Shown piece by piece: positions 47,001 through 59,591 of a DNA stretch of 64,000 nucleotides. The number at the start of each line of letters is the position of its first letter. Positions within the stretch are counted from its first letter, which is position 1. Origin of the DNA: Chionis minor (Eukaryota; Chordata; Aves; Charadriiformes; Chionididae). The stretch is taken from the NCBI GenBank assembly GCA_013398295.1, contig VZSF01006597.1, positions 1 to 64,000 on the forward strand, given 5' to 3'. Under the pieces are notes generated by a model. The model did no database searches and had not been told where the DNA came from. It was given only the letters and a program-made list of their open reading frames with translations. The position numbers were made by a program, and so were the translations under genes.

Positions 47001-49212
47001 GCAGGAATAAGCCTCATTCGTTCATATTTCTGTAATGAGTGAAAAGCTGTCCTTGGATGTAAAATTGGATGTGAAATTGCCTTTGCCTCTGAGTCATTCC
47101 TGAAATCTCTCCCATTGCTATTTGTCAGACGCAATCACTCCACAAATAGCAAGTAGTGGCAGAAACAGCAGCTGTGGCCCAGGGAATACACTGTAGACTT
47201 CAGGAAAATGGTGTCTGTAATGTGCCCAACTGATGCAGAATTAATCAGGTTTGAAAAAAGAACACGGCTCTCGCACCCTGGGGGACTGTAGCTAAAAATT
47301 CCTGCCTATGTGATCTTCCCGTCGTGCTCCTTGACATAACTTCTAAGAGAAATAAATGAGTTTATCTCCCACATTGCCTGCAGACCTTTCACATGGAAAT
47401 AGTGGGATTAAGGAGATTAAGATTTAGCTTCGACTTGGATAAAGAACAACAAAGAAGAATGATTAACACTTGAAATGGTTCCCAGTCATTAGATCTGAAG
47501 TCCAGTCTCTGTATATTGCCTCTAGTGAGAGCTTTTCTGTTGTGTTCATTGCTGTCACATCTGATCCCGTAAGAGAGCAGGAGTAAACCAAATGGTTCCC
47601 TACACTGGGATGGGCTGGCTCTAAAACACCCATAGTTTGGTCCATGGGCAACGTAGAAGGCATGGAAGAGAAAAAGGAACTGGTGAGGTTTATGGGGTGG
47701 GTGTAGGAAGGCTCCTCTTGAGGAGGACAGGGAATCAGCAAGAAGAGGGTCAAGGAGGTGGAGAGCAGAAGCTAAAGGTTGAAGTCTTGGTCTGAAGTGA
47801 GCAGGAAAGAGAAGAAGGTAGGATGCCACAGGCTTGGAGAGGATCTGGCTAGGGATGGAGGACAAGATGACAGGAGTCAGATGCACTCTTGGTATTGGTG
47901 GGCAACACAGGGGTGCCAGAAGTGGCCGTAGACCATATGCCCTGTTATGGGTCTGGTTCAGACAGCAAATGGAGGGTTGGAGTTAAGGAGGGAAGGGTCT
48001 GTAGTGATGTAGGTGAGAGGGTGTATGTTGGAAGAGACAATGGTGTAATGTCCAAGAAGGCTGCGTGAGACTGGGCAGCAGTTGTGTGTCAGGAAGGCAG
48101 GGAAGGACATTTCTTCATGATCCTTGGCTTTTGTTCAAGCTCTTTTACCTCGGTTTTTGATGTCAGGGGAGCATTCGAACCCTCAAAATTTGATTTAGAT
48201 GAAAAAATAACTCTTCTGAACTGTTCCCCTCCTCAATGGATATGAAATTGAACTAATGAGTTTGTGGTGATATCTGAGATGTTTGGGTCATTTTCCCACT
48301 TTAAGAATATACTTTTGGTACATGTGGCCGTGTGTTTGGACATCTGAGGCTTAAGACTCCAAAGTCAGGTTTTAAGCAGCAGCAGCAGCTGGGAGTCAAG
48401 GCTGAAATGCTCTGCTGAGTTTTTGGAAGTCCTTAGGTTCCCCAGGGCCAAGAGTCTCAATACCAAACCCAACCCAACCTCCGGCAGTCTAGGGGGCTTT
48501 CTGCCTTTCTCACTTGGAACACCCCACGTAAATTGGGCCCCACACAGACTCCAACACTGCAACCAGAAAGTGGTTTCCCCTTTAGTCCAGGCTGTCTTTT
48601 CCCAGAAGCAGTAGCTGAGATAGCTTCCCAGGTCATTTTGAAGGCTGCGATGATTCACTGCCACCAAGATCCTTCTGCTGCCAGTGTGGAGGCACCTTTT
48701 GAAACAGGAGTTTCTGCTCCTGCATTATCCTTCCCTCAAAGCCTGGATCATGAGGCCAAGCCACCAAGAAATTCCATCCTTTGGGATGGCAGTTCTCATT
48801 TCATCTGCAGTGTTGTGGCTCTGGCTGGCTCAAAGAGTAGGTGGATCCTCCACTAGTAAAAGCAGGGAGCCAAACAGGGTATTAGAGCTCTTGCAAAGGC
48901 AGGGGACAGGCTGGCAATGTCCAGAGGCTGCAAGTACAACTCTGGACTATTTTAGCACGTTCAACAACCGGGCTTTTAGCATTGTGCATGGTTTGATGTC
49001 TCTGCAGCTTTTCCCCATGTACACAGAGATGTGTCAGCCTTCTTTGGTCCTGGCAGTGTTACAGGCTCAGATCCAGTGGATGTGTAGGCCCCATGTTCCA
49101 CACAGAAGAGCTACCCATGGCTTCATTACCTGGGCTGATGGGAGAGAAGGAGGTGGGGGTTTGCTCAGTGGGACCCCCGGATCAGCTCTTTGCCTAGATG
49201 GACAGGACAGCG
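44091..49212. other. Non-coding interval
   Basis: No transposon recognised. An ACT/AAT-rich degenerate simple sequence lies at 44269-44360. The longest open frame outside transposons in this window (minus strand 45705-46364, 219 codons) and another of 165 codons (minus strand 47389-47886) occur here, but neither has a recognisable domain, signal peptide or repeat. They are left uncalled. Confidence 0.5.
44269..44360. repeat. Degenerate trinucleotide-rich sequence (ACT/AAT/AAC)
   Basis: AATAACAGCAATAGCACTAT, then ACAACAATTACTACTACTAA and ATTAATAACAATGG form an imperfect, decayed trinucleotide repeat. Confidence 0.65.
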
Positions 49213-49345
49213 CAAGGTTGTGTGGTCTCCGTCGTTTGAAGTTTCCAAGACCAGGCTGAGTAAAGCCCTGAAGAACTTGGTCTGACTTCTGTAGCAGACC
49301 TTGCTTTCAGTATGAGGTTGGGCTAGACATGACCTCGGAGGTAAC
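49213..49345 (+). mobile_element. Old, diverged CR1 LINE 3' fragment
   Basis: AAGGTTGTGTGGTCTCCGTC, TTTCCAAGACCAGGCTGAGT, AAAGCCCTGAAGAACTTGGT, AGGTTGGGCTAGACATGACC and TCGGAGGT appear in the order of the CR1 3' end. No octamer tail remains. It is one of the most decayed copies in the window. Confidence 0.6.
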
Positions 49346-50789
49346 ATGCTGGTGACAATGCAACAGGATACTTCTGAGCTCAGTTTTCCCAACAGATGCC
49401 AGTCGTTGACTCTGGTGACATTGGTGACCTGAAGCCAGCTAACCCCCTTGCCTGCTGCAAAGCCAGGGCCCTGATCAGAGGCACCGAAAGGCTAAATAAC
49501 CATGTTTAGCATGATATCCAGGCTCCCAGACTGCAAAGTGGCTCAACTGTGCCTCAGCACGGCATTTTGCAGTTAGGTGGGCCATAACTGAGCCCAGCTT
49601 CCAGGCTCACCCCCAGAGCTGGTGTGACTGGAGCCATGTTGGAGGCTGACGGTTCATGGACAGCATGGGACAGCGGGATTGTGTACAAGGTCCTTCTGAA
49701 TTGCACCCCACGTTGCAGTTGTTTAAACCAGGTCTGAGGGTAGATTGAGTCCCCACTACCACCAGTGGCTTTTTGAGGACAGCCCTTCCCAGTGTGATCC
49801 ATGGTGTCACTCCACACATGGAGCAGGATCTCAGTCGGCTATGGTTACTCCATCTGCTCATCCTACTTCCTCCATCTGAGAGAGCAAACACACCCCTCTG
49901 CACACATCCAACAAGTGTCGCTGCTATTTCCACTGGTAGATTAAAAATAGAAGACATTCTTGCTGGCATAATTAGATGTGCAGAGCTTCCTGGACTCCTT
50001 GCAGGCTTGGTACAGCAATTGTCAGGAATTTTACCCTTCAGAGGAGATCCCACTCCTGCCCTGCAGGACTCAATCCTTCCTATTGAATCCAGGCTTGCTT
50101 CCCAAGCATCTGTCTGCTCACAAGTTGTGGTGCTCAGTATCTCTAACTTGGATGCAGCATATGAGGTCAGAAAAGGGCATGTGATCCCCGTTCCAGGTCT
50201 TACATATCCTTGTACATTTTAATAGTACTCTAGAGACTGCAGAGCAGTGCAAACCAGCTTGAAGCTTTCCTCTTCTTGGCCTGATCGGCAGGTCATTGTT
50301 GGTTTCTTTACAGAATAACTTGGTCCCCTTTTGTGCTGCACCATATGTTAGATGAGACACAGTTGTTTGCTCTGACAATGAGTCATTACCACAGTTGTAG
50401 TTGTCAAGAAAGCTGGTGGGTTTTGCAGCTGGATCAGGGAAAGTCAAAGCCTTTAGCATACTTAAAAACACAGAAGTTCACATGCTTTTTTGGGAGTCCC
50501 GGGTCAGCCAGACTGATCAGTCCCAGCAAAGGAATCCTTCTCTCTGGCCAGTGCAATAATAAATTTATAGTGAAGGGGCTTTGAATCCCTTCTTCCCCTG
50601 CCCAACAGAGGAACACGTTGCCTATCCCTGCTGTGCCCTCTCTGCTACTTGGGGTCAGAGACTTACCATGTGTCTCCTTGTGACAGCTCAAAAGGGCCTC
50701 GCTGGCTTCTGAGGTCTCCAGGAGTTCCTGCCATAGAAGTTCTAGGTTCACCCTTGGTGTGTGTGAGTCGTATATTCATCACATGGGGG
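49346..50789. other. Non-coding interval
   Basis: No recognisable exon or repeat. Open frames of up to 149 codons on both strands around 49600-50220 overlap one another and have no known motif. Confidence 0.5.
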
Positions 50790-51374
50790 TGATGTGGTTT
50801 AACCCCAGCCAAGCAGCTGGGACCCCGCAGCCACTCGCTCACTCCCCCAACTGGGATGGGGAAGAGAATCAGAAGAGTACAAGTGAGAAAAAACTTGTGG
50901 TTTGAGATAAAAACAGTTTAACAGGTAGAGCAAGAGCTGCGCACGCAAACAAAACAAAACAAGGAATTCATTCACTGCTTCCCATTGGCAGGCTGGTGTT
51001 CAGCCATCTCCAGGAAAACAGGGCTCCATCAATCGTAATGGTTACACAGGAAGACAAACGCCGTAACTTCAAACGTCCCCCCCTTCCTTCTTCTTCCCCC
51101 AGCTTTACATGCTGACCATGATGTCATATGGTGTGGAATACCCCTTTGGTCAGTCGGGGTCAACTGTCCTGGCTGTGTCCCCTCCCAGCTTCTTGTGGAC
51201 CCCCAGCCTGCTCGCTGGTGGGGCGATGTGAGGAGCGGAAAAGGCCTTGAGTGCTTAGCGGCAAATGAAAACACCAGCGTGCTCTCAACACTATTTCCCA
51301 TTCCAAATCCAAAACACAGCACCATATCAGCTGCTAGTAAGAAAGTTAACTCTATCTCAGCTGAAACCATGACA
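50790..51374 (-). mobile_element. Solo LTR of an avian endogenous retrovirus (probably ERVL class)
   Basis: On the minus strand the element runs from TGTCATGGTTTCAGC (at 51374) to TTAAACCACATCA (at 50790), close to the TG...CA ends of retroviral LTRs. It contains landmarks of a widespread bird LTR: TTAACTCTATCTCAGCTG, AAAAGGCCTTGAG, CAACTGTCCTGGCTGTGTCC, GTCATATGGTGTGG and CATCTCCAGGAAAACAGGG (as read on the plus strand). About 585 bp. No polypurine tract or coding remnant was seen next to it, so it is most simply a solo LTR left by recombination between two LTRs. No clear target duplication was found (GGGGG on the left, TTCTC on the right). The family assignment is from memory of bird repeats. 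Confidence 0.75.
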
Positions 51375-53296
51375 TTCTCTAGCCCATATTCCATACCATT
51401 TATATCATGCTCAGCAAAAAGAACTGGGATTCTCAGTAGTAAACCAGTTTGTGCTAACGGCTTTTATGATATGGTGGCTTACCTTCAGGACTTGGCCTTC
51501 ACAAAGGTCCCTGGATACACTGCTTGCTCACTCTCAACCTGGCTGGATTCTCATATCCCATTCCTATCTTCTCTGACACTCGCTGCCATTCTGGAGTTTA
51601 CAACTCTATATCAAAAAAAATGGTGGTGTTTGCAGACCATCAAAGATGGTCTTCATGAGCTTTGAAGCAGAGCAGACCCTGCCAGTGCAGAAAGACAGTC
51701 TCTGCATTTGCCACTCAGAGCCAGAGCCAGGTGAAGGCAGCGACAGACAACACGGGAAAAACTGGGAAAAGTGGTAGGAAGAAGCAAAAAAGTCTGAATT
51801 GCTTTAGCAGAAGTAATTTTTCTGGTGCATTGCTGTTGTGCTGTCTGGCAATTGCAGACGTGGTTGGTCTTAGGGAAGAAATGGAGCTCCTGGAGCACTT
51901 TCTCCTCTTGCCCTAAAAACAAGTAGGAAAGAGCCTTTGGGACTTCCAGGGGTTGTGTGTATTTTATTTAGAGGAACAACAGAGGACATGAGCAATGTTA
52001 CTGCTCTCTGCTATGGGCATGCACTGAGAGCTCACACCCATACGAGTATTAGGAACCCGATAGCAAGAAGAAAAGGTTGATGATGGAAAAAGGAGAAAGG
52101 GAGAAGGAAAAAAGCAAGAAAGGGAGAAATACTAAGTTAAGCTATGTACGCATAAGTAGGAGTCAGAGAAAGTGAGGGAGAGGGATTTTCTGCCCTTGTA
52201 AGGAGGGCATGGAGATCTCCATGGTAAGAGCACTTCTGCAGAGTGCAGAGGGAAAATGGCATGTGCTCCCAAGGGATATTTGTATTCAGCTCTCCTGGAG
52301 AAATAGCCACCATAAACCTAAGGAAGGGAAGTTATCCATAACTCAGAAAATACGTGGAAATATTTTCCACGCCGCTCTGGGAGACCAGGAAGTTATTTTT
52401 GGTTTCTGTAGCGCAGCGAGTGTCATCGAGAGCATGTGCAACAACAGAGTTTTCAGCAGCTCTCATTGTATTTGCTGCTATTGACCTTATCGCTAATAAG
52501 TGCAGGATGTGAATTATAACGGCAAAGATGTAATCGGAGAGGCCTGGAGACAGCTCGTCTGCTAGGGACGAGCAGTTGCCATGACAGAGGCTCTTGCGTT
52601 GCTCCTTCTCAAGTGGAACATCAGGTAAAACAAGGACTCTCCTGCTTCTGTTGACTTCAGTCTAATTTAAGGGATAAGAGACTTCACTCTTTCCCTGGAT
52701 GTGGAATGTGAGGGCATTTTTATGATTGTGAATGACAGAGAAAGTCATGTTATTGCACTCCTGGTGAAGCACTTTGATATTCTGCACAGCACTCAGTCTG
52801 GGACAATAAATGTTATTCTTAGCTATTGCTTATTAAGTCACAATACATGCAAGGACGCACCAGAGACAAAGGATCCAGATTCTTCCTGATTTACAGCAGC
52901 TTAAACAGCTTTAGTGGTGCTACACCCATTTATACCAGCTCAGAATCTGGCCCGGAGTTTCCATGAGGTGTAGCACCAGGGGTTTAAACCCTACAGATGT
53001 TACTTCAGCTGATATGATGATGCTCGTTTTGCAGGGGTAAAGCGAGCAGCCCATATGAGTAACATCACAAAACCTACGTTCCCCCTGTGCTGAGTAGCCC
53101 GGCCAAGCGAGCGAGGGCTGCACGACGCTGACATCCTTTTTTGTAAGCATGCCAAGGGAAAAAGATCTGGCACTCAGCAACATGTGCTTTATGTCTCTTA
53201 GAGAACCGGTACATCCCATGGCACAAGATGCGACAGAAGAACTCAGCCGGGAGAGCTTCACGTTGCAGAGGACTTCTGAAGAGCTTGGAGACACAG
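51375..53296. other. Non-coding interval with conserved-looking segment
   Basis: A purine-rich tract lies at 52084-52130, and the segment 52200-52620 is AT-balanced, CpG-retaining and contains the inverted repeat CGTGGAAA-TAT-TTTCCACG (52353-52371). Immediately right of the LTR I see no retroviral remnant. No exon recognised. Confidence 0.5.
52084..52130. repeat. Polypurine low-complexity tract
   Basis: An almost pure A/G stretch on the plus strand (GGAAAAAGGAGAAAGGGAGA and similar), interrupted by a single C. Confidence 0.8.
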
Positions 53297-54030
53297 ATCA
53301 TAGAATCATAGAATCATAGAATCACTTGGGTTGGAAGAGACCTTCAAGATCATCGAGTCCAACCATAAACCTATGCCAAAACCACCCCTAAACCATGTCC
53401 CTCAGCACCACGTCCACCTGTCTTTTAAATACCTCCAGGGATGGCGAGTCCACCACCTCCCTGGGCAGCCTGTTCCAATGCTTGACAACCCTTTTGGTAA
53501 AGAAGTTTTTCCTAATATCCAACCTAAACCTCCCCTGGCACAACTTGAGGCCATTTCCTCTTGTCCTGTCACTTGTTACTTGGGAGAAGAGATTGACCTC
53601 CACCTGGCTATAACCTCCTGTCAGGGAGTTGTGGAGAGTGAGAAGGTCTCCCCTCAACCTTCTCTTCTCCAGGCTAAACAATCCCAACTCCCTCAGCTGC
53701 TCCTCATAAGACTTGTTCTCCAGAGCCCTCACCAGCTTCGTTGCCCTTCTCTGGACACGTTCCAGCCCCTCAATGTCTCTCCGATACTGCGATGCCCAAA
53801 ACTGAACACAGCACTCGAGCTGCGGCCTCACCAGTGCTGAGTACAGGGGCACCATCACTTCCCTGCTCCTGCTGGTCACACCATTCTTGATACAGGCCAA
53901 GATGCCGTTGGCCTTCTTGGCCACCTGGGCACACTGCTGGCTCATGTTCAGCCGACTGTCCACCAGGACCCCCAGATCCTTTTCTGCCAGGCAGCTTTCC
54001 AGCCACTCCTCTCCAAGTCTGTAGCGCTGC
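53297..54030 (-). mobile_element. Well-preserved CR1 LINE 3' copy, minus strand
   Basis: The left end is a triple octamer tail, ATCATAGAATCATAGAATCA and onward. The element then reads leftward through the full 3' region and ORF2 C-terminus up to the segment GTCTGTAGCGCTGC at about 54017-54030. At about 734 bp it is one of the longest and best preserved copies here, and shares its whole length with 15333-15809 up to the shorter copy's 5' end. Confidence 0.97.
53388..53963 (-). pseudogene. CR1 ORF2 C-terminal remnant, open 191 codons
   Basis: The longest clean CR1 frame in the window. It includes [54 protein letters not shown] and [19 protein letters not shown], the standard order of the ORF2 tail. 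The reverse transcriptase catalytic part is missing, so it is inactive. The absence of stops suggests this insertion is among the younger ones here. Confidence 0.88.
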
Positions 54031-55147
54031 CTTCCAGATGCCTCTACCTGACTCTCATGCTGCTCATAAGTGCTGTGGGCTGGGAAGGTTAGAGAAAGGA
54101 GTGTCCGGAAGTTTCTATGAGTGTGTCCTTTTCTTCTACCCTCTTGTTTTGTTTCAGCTGTGACATCATCTTTGAAGCAACAGGGACTGCCACCGGCTTG
54201 GGGACAGACAGTAGGCTGAGGGAACAGGCCTGGGCTGGTGGCAGTCCCCGGTCTCTAGAGACAGCTGAGGAAGATGGTCTGAAATTTAGCAGCAGCGATG
54301 GATGTAGAAATTGTTCCAGGTCATAATGGTCTGAAAGGAAAAAAGAGGCAGAAAACTTACCTTACAGTGACATAGGTGGTAACCAACTGCCTGCGGGAGG
54401 ATTTATCAGAAGATGGGAAAGCGTCATTACATTACAATCTGCAAATGTGTGTGTGTCCAGAGGGACAGTGGGCAAGGGGGACAGATTGAAGAGGAATGGG
54501 ACCAGCAGGCAGTAATGTATCAATGACAATGATTCTTGTTTTGAAAGCCAGGGACCCATTGTCATTTTATCGGGACAAACTGGTATTCCTTGACAGTACC
54601 TGATTCACAGCACAGCACCTGGATCCAAAAGTGAAGACTTTCAGATGGAAATGAGAATCAGCACAGATGAGGATTTTTCCAAAGTGCTAAAAACCCAGAA
54701 ATGATGAAGGGAACTGGGGTTTTCAGGCACTTGAAAAAAAAGCCCCAACCCTAGCCTTTCTTTTGGACCTGAGAAATGCAGTTCAGCTACCAGATGCTTG
54801 GACCATGTAAGCAAATCCCAGGCATCTCACTGTGTCTTTTGTCAAGATCCCACAGCATTTCACGAACATCACAAGACCTTGAGGTGGATCTGACTGCCAT
54901 TTTGTAAGGGGAGAAATGAAAGAAGGTTTTGTCTGGCTGGTGGCTGAGCAGACATCTGCTAGAGCTCAGCCTGTGCTCGCCTCCAAGCCAGATTTCTGCC
55001 ACCTCCTCCAGCCATCGTTCAGTTTGTATTACTTTTATGGACTACTCAAATTTGCACAGTAGGTGTTATCCCCAAAAGAGGAGAATGAAGGCTGGTACCT
55101 CTCAGTGGAACTTGCTCTCCATGTAAACAAGTTTCCACTTTTTGCTT

Positions 55148-55178
55148 GGGTCTGGCTAGAATTCCTCTAGCCAGACCC
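55148..55178. repeat. Perfect 12-bp inverted repeat (hairpin)
   Basis: GGGTCTGGCTAG (55148-55159) is exactly complementary to CTAGCCAGACCC (55167-55178) across the 7-base loop AATTCCT. The stem holds 8 G:C pairs of 12, stable enough to form in RNA or supercoiled DNA. It is too short for a microRNA precursor, and no T run follows. Confidence 0.9.
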
Positions 55179-55223
55179 CAAGGAGCCTTGCCACTTTTTG
55201 AAGTTTTGTAACACATCACCAGT

Positions 55224-55257
55224 GAGAGCAAGGCTGTCCTGAGAGCAAGGCTGTCCT
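55224..55257. repeat. 17-bp exact tandem duplication
   Basis: GAGAGCAAGGCTGTCCT occurs twice in direct succession with no mismatch. This implies recent slippage or end-joining. Confidence 0.9.
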
Positions 55258-58005
55258 TCTGCAGAGCTTTGTGGGGTGAAGCACAGCATGTTGCATAGAA
55301 CAACAAAGCGCAGTCCCAGGGCTATGGGAAGGCACAGGGCACGTGCCTGTCTCTGCCTGCATTACGGCTCTGTGATTTTCTCTGTGTGTTTTCTTACACG
55401 TGCACATCTGCACATCTCAGGAGAGTATTGCTGCCAGTTTTAGGGCACTATGGAAAGAGACTTAGCCATGATACACCCATAGGTATATTTTGCAAGAATA
55501 AAGGGTTGCTGACGTTGCTATTTACACAACGTCCCCCCTGAACATTAACCATTAATTCATTTCTTCGCATGATCTGCCCTCCACAATGCATCCAATGCCA
55601 GAAATGCCATCAGGCCAGTGTTTGTGTTGCTGGATCAAGCTGCTTTATGGCTCATGATAACAGGGTGGTTCATGGCCTGTGGAACATAAAAGGCCTCATC
55701 ATAGTCAACTGATGAGTACAAGGATGGATGACCTGGTGGATGGGTTCTCACTCCATTCCCCATTTCCCCTTAGAAGGGGTGCTCCGAACACACACTGGTA
55801 ACAGCCACAGTGACAACAACGGTTAAGACTGAATTCCTGGTCTTTAGTGCTGGAAATAAGATGCTAAGAGGAGACCTCTTTTTGCTTTCATGAGGGCAGA
55901 GTCCACAGAGCAAACTCTAGTGATCTAGTGACCTTCAACAGACCTCCATCCTTTGCAGCATGGAGCACAAATTATTCTGTGCTTTGGCTAGCCTTCGCTG
56001 ACTCTATGGGCCTGCTGCTAAGTCAAGCTGTGCAACTTAGAGTGGGCTTTGCGCCTGCTAATACAACAGCCATGGTCCCCATAGAGCTAAACTCACTCTC
56101 AAGCACCAAAAAATACCTTAAAATGGTGTGTGTTGGTCTGCATAAAACTCAAGGTCTTCGAAAATGCCAATGTTTGAGATCTGATGTAGCGGTCTGCATG
56201 GGTCATCAGGCTGTCCTCAATGTCATGGTGCAAAGTGGGACAATCCCAGGAGCAAAGTCTGTATAAACAAGCTGCATCGCCAGCGCCTGCCCTGTGCCTG
56301 TTTGCAACGAGCCAAACTTCCAGGTTCTCCAGAGGACTACTGAGTTTTCCATCTGCCTCTTTCTTCCCAGCTGGGAAGGCAATGGGACTCCGTGGCTGAA
56401 GCTAGATCCAGGAACGCAGTCGCAGTGACCTCTGTGCCTCAAATGCTGGGACTGTTGAGGGTGAAGGGGATCATTTGCAAGTCTTGTGAGCCTTCACCTA
56501 TAGTGACCACGTGTCACACATGAATACAATCCCTATGAACGGGTACAATCTTTTCCTGTGCATGGAGGGGTTTGCAAACAGCGTGATGTAATGCAGACCG
56601 AATCCGAGCTTTGCAGCAAAGCAGCAGAATCTTGTCTTTATTCCTGTAGCCGTAGTAGTCTACACATACCATACATACGCATTTTGACCGTTCATGCATT
56701 AAAAGGCTGTCAGAAACACTCCTCGGCAAGTTGCTGTGGTAATAGGAAGAAGGAAGGGAAGCTGATTGTAAATGCTCATATATGCCTGTTATTTGGATAA
56801 ATTTTACGTGCAGTATGAACTAAAACTCAAATGCAAATTCATGGTGCTTGATCCAGCGCCAAGGGAAGGCTTGAGTTCAATTGCTTCAAGGTGTGTCTGT
56901 GTAGACATAGGCAATTTGAGGTTAACTGAGATGAAGCCACGGCTAATTTCATTTATTGGTTATAACCTTGGGCAGACCTGAATCTTATCCCGGGATCAGA
57001 ATGTCACTGAAACACAGTGGCTACCTCTGCTGCAGCAGAAGGGTGAGCTCTCCAAGCAAATACTTCCAGCTGGGGGGGATTTCTGAGAAGTTAGTGTCTT
57101 GAGTGCACAAAGGCTTCCTTCAAATGATGAAGCACTTGCTTGGTTTAATGAATACTAGGCTTTTATGGAGATACAGATCAGCTTGGATGTTCCTGAGAAA
57201 GAAAAGTTTCCAATCTGTGGGAAATCTGATCTAGGTACAAGCAGAGGTCTAATTTACACTTAAAAAAATACAGTAGCTCCTTTCATCTTACTGGAGCTTC
57301 CCTTCACATGCTTGATAGTCATCCTGAAGACATCCATCGTGTTCTCTGTTGGTAGTGATCTACATGCAACACGGCCAAGCTTTGCTGGCTCCTCTACTGT
57401 CAGCACGCAAGATTATTTGGGATGCAGCTGGATCTCTTCACAAAAGCCAGTGGTGGCTTTTCCTTTCCCTCGTCTTTGACTGGGGTCATCCTCTGCTGAT
57501 GAGGTTGACTTGGCTGTTGCCTCCTCTGGGAGTGAAGGAGGACCCTCTCCCATCCCGTTTCTATGTGTACAAATGGTGGGATAAGAGCGTCAGATGGAGT
57601 CTGAGGTAGGATGTCCTATGCTATTGCTGTCTGAGCTGCTGGCACTCTCCTCTTTTCAATTGTCATGGCATGAGACTTGCCAAGAAACCCATAGCCTCAG
57701 CGAGGCGCCCCGTCTACCTAACTCCTGCCCCATTGATTCTCCTCCTGCAATCTTGTCCCAGCTCCTCTCCCTGGATGGGTGTAGCTGTATTTGCCCTGCT
57801 CCGCATGCCTCTTCGCTCTCCCATGCTATGGCATGGCTTTGGTATCAGCTCAGATCTAAAGGGTTAGGCTCAGCGTGACTGGCAAGAGAGAGGATTAGGT
57901 AGATCCTATGTTAGCAAATGTAGGGCAGAGTAGACACAGTCAACGTGTATGTTGAAATCATCTCCAGTTAGGATGAGATAGCACCCAACAAATACTAGCC
58001 AGGTT

Positions 58006-58120
58006 AGAATCATAGAATCATAGAATGAGTTGGGTTGGAAGAGACCTTCAAGATCATCGAGTCCAACCATAAACCTACACTGCCAAAACCACCCCTAAAC
58101 CATGTTCTTCAGCACCACGG
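58006..58120 (-). mobile_element. CR1 LINE 3' terminal fragment, minus strand
   Basis: AGAATCATAGAATCATAGAA (octamer tail), then GTTGGGTTGGAAGAGACCTT and on to CCATGTTCTTCAGCACCACG, where similarity stops. About 115 bp. Same subgroup as 14081, 15333 and 53297, with two extra bases (CTACACTGCC for CTATGCC) near 58077. Confidence 0.95.
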
Positions 58121-59591
58121 TTAATCTGCCCTGCTGGGGTTTTCAGAGCTTCCACTTCCAAAACCAGAGTAAAGTGCAGAGAAGCCTGTGATGTGTAACA
58201 AAGAAGTAGCACGGAGCAGTTATGGGGGAGCACGTCTCCGCAGAGACATCTTTGCAAGTTAAGCTGGACTATCCAAAGGGGTGAATTAAGTATGCTCATT
58301 AAACCAGGTCAAAGTGAATGAAGCTACGTAGAAATAAAGTTGCTTTAATTCTCAGAGCGTTGACACAGAGGTTTAATGTGATCTAAGCAAAAATGTGTCA
58401 GTAGACTGAGAAAACCATGAGATCTGTAAGGGTGGGGTAATATTTTAGGGTGGAGGGTATAAGGGGCCCCAGGGCCCGGACGGGCAACAGTGCCAAGGTG
58501 GTCTTGTTTCTCCATAGGGGTATTTAGCCAGATGTAGCCCACTCACTGCGCTCCCTCCATGGAGTCTACATTTCATCTGTGAGGCTGGGGACTCCCCTGC
58601 CTCTGAAAGAGCAGCGGCCTCTGGGATACAACACTGCTTTGCTAAAAGGAAAAAGGGGAAAAAGGGCAGTTTCTGGAGTCTCCTGGCTGCTGCGCACAAC
58701 TGTTTCTGACCGTGATGCACCACTACATTTTTCTGCATTGGCTTGTCACTCAGAAACAGATCAAATCACCAGCCGGGCGAGCTCCCCGCCTCTGTAGATC
58801 GAGTTGTAAAAGAGGCTGCTTATGTCAGAGCCTTGCTCTGTTTTGGGCCTGTGCGAATTGCTGTGTCACCGTTCCGTCGTGGCTCTGCCTTTTGAAACAG
58901 GCTCTGCAGCTGCCGCTCCTTCTCCTGTTTTATTTGGAGCGAAGCAGCGGAGAGTCATCGTGGGCCATTTTGAACGTTCCTTCCTTTGTGGCAGTTTGCC
59001 TGAGAACGAGATGACTCACAGGCAAGGTTACATGCCCTGTCCACGTGAGTGTGAATTAGAGGGAAGGCTCCAGGATTACTGGCGATTGTCTCCCCGGAGC
59101 GGCCCACCGAATTGTGCATTTCACAGGGCTGGAGGCTGCCATGGCCTCCTAGTCCTTTGGGTCCTGCTTAAAGGGGGGCGAGCTATTCTGTTCTGCTTCA
59201 CCAGCTGGTAGCAAAACCTGTGAGGTCTGCCTGACCTGCCAAATTGTTAGGGTTCAAATGGATTAGGAACGGAACGTCAAAAAATGTTCCCAGCATACGG
59301 ATGCCTCATGGCCTTGCAGCAGGCTATGTGTCACGGCGAGAGGTATGTGCAAGCAGGGACAGGAGGGAGATAATAGGACTATCGGATCCCTTACTGCATG
59401 TCGACCCATTAAAGTTTCTGTGCCTAAGTAAAATAAGGAGGTATTAAGCGTGGTGGGTTACAAGCCAGCCCCCAGAGCGCTGCACACAGTCTCAGGGAGT
59501 TCAGATTTTCCTTTGGACGATCAGGGAAAGGCAGGATGTATTTTGTGAGAAGAGCATATGGATCACTTAATCACCCAAGGCTGAAAGATGC

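Larger units (their letters stand above)
54031..58005. other. Non-coding interval with hairpin and 17-bp duplication
   Basis: Contains a perfect 12-bp inverted repeat with 7-base loop at 55148-55178 and a 17-bp exact tandem duplication at 55224-55257, only 45 bp apart. No transposon, RNA gene of a known type or exon recognised. Confidence 0.5.

Noticed and set aside
47389..47886. 165-codon minus-strand frame
   Set aside because: Leu/Ser/Pro-rich translation of an A/G-rich plus strand with no motif. Probably chance.
51375..51700. Possible internal retroviral sequence next to the LTR
   Set aside because: No polypurine tract, primer site or coding remnant was recognised, so the LTR is treated as solo.
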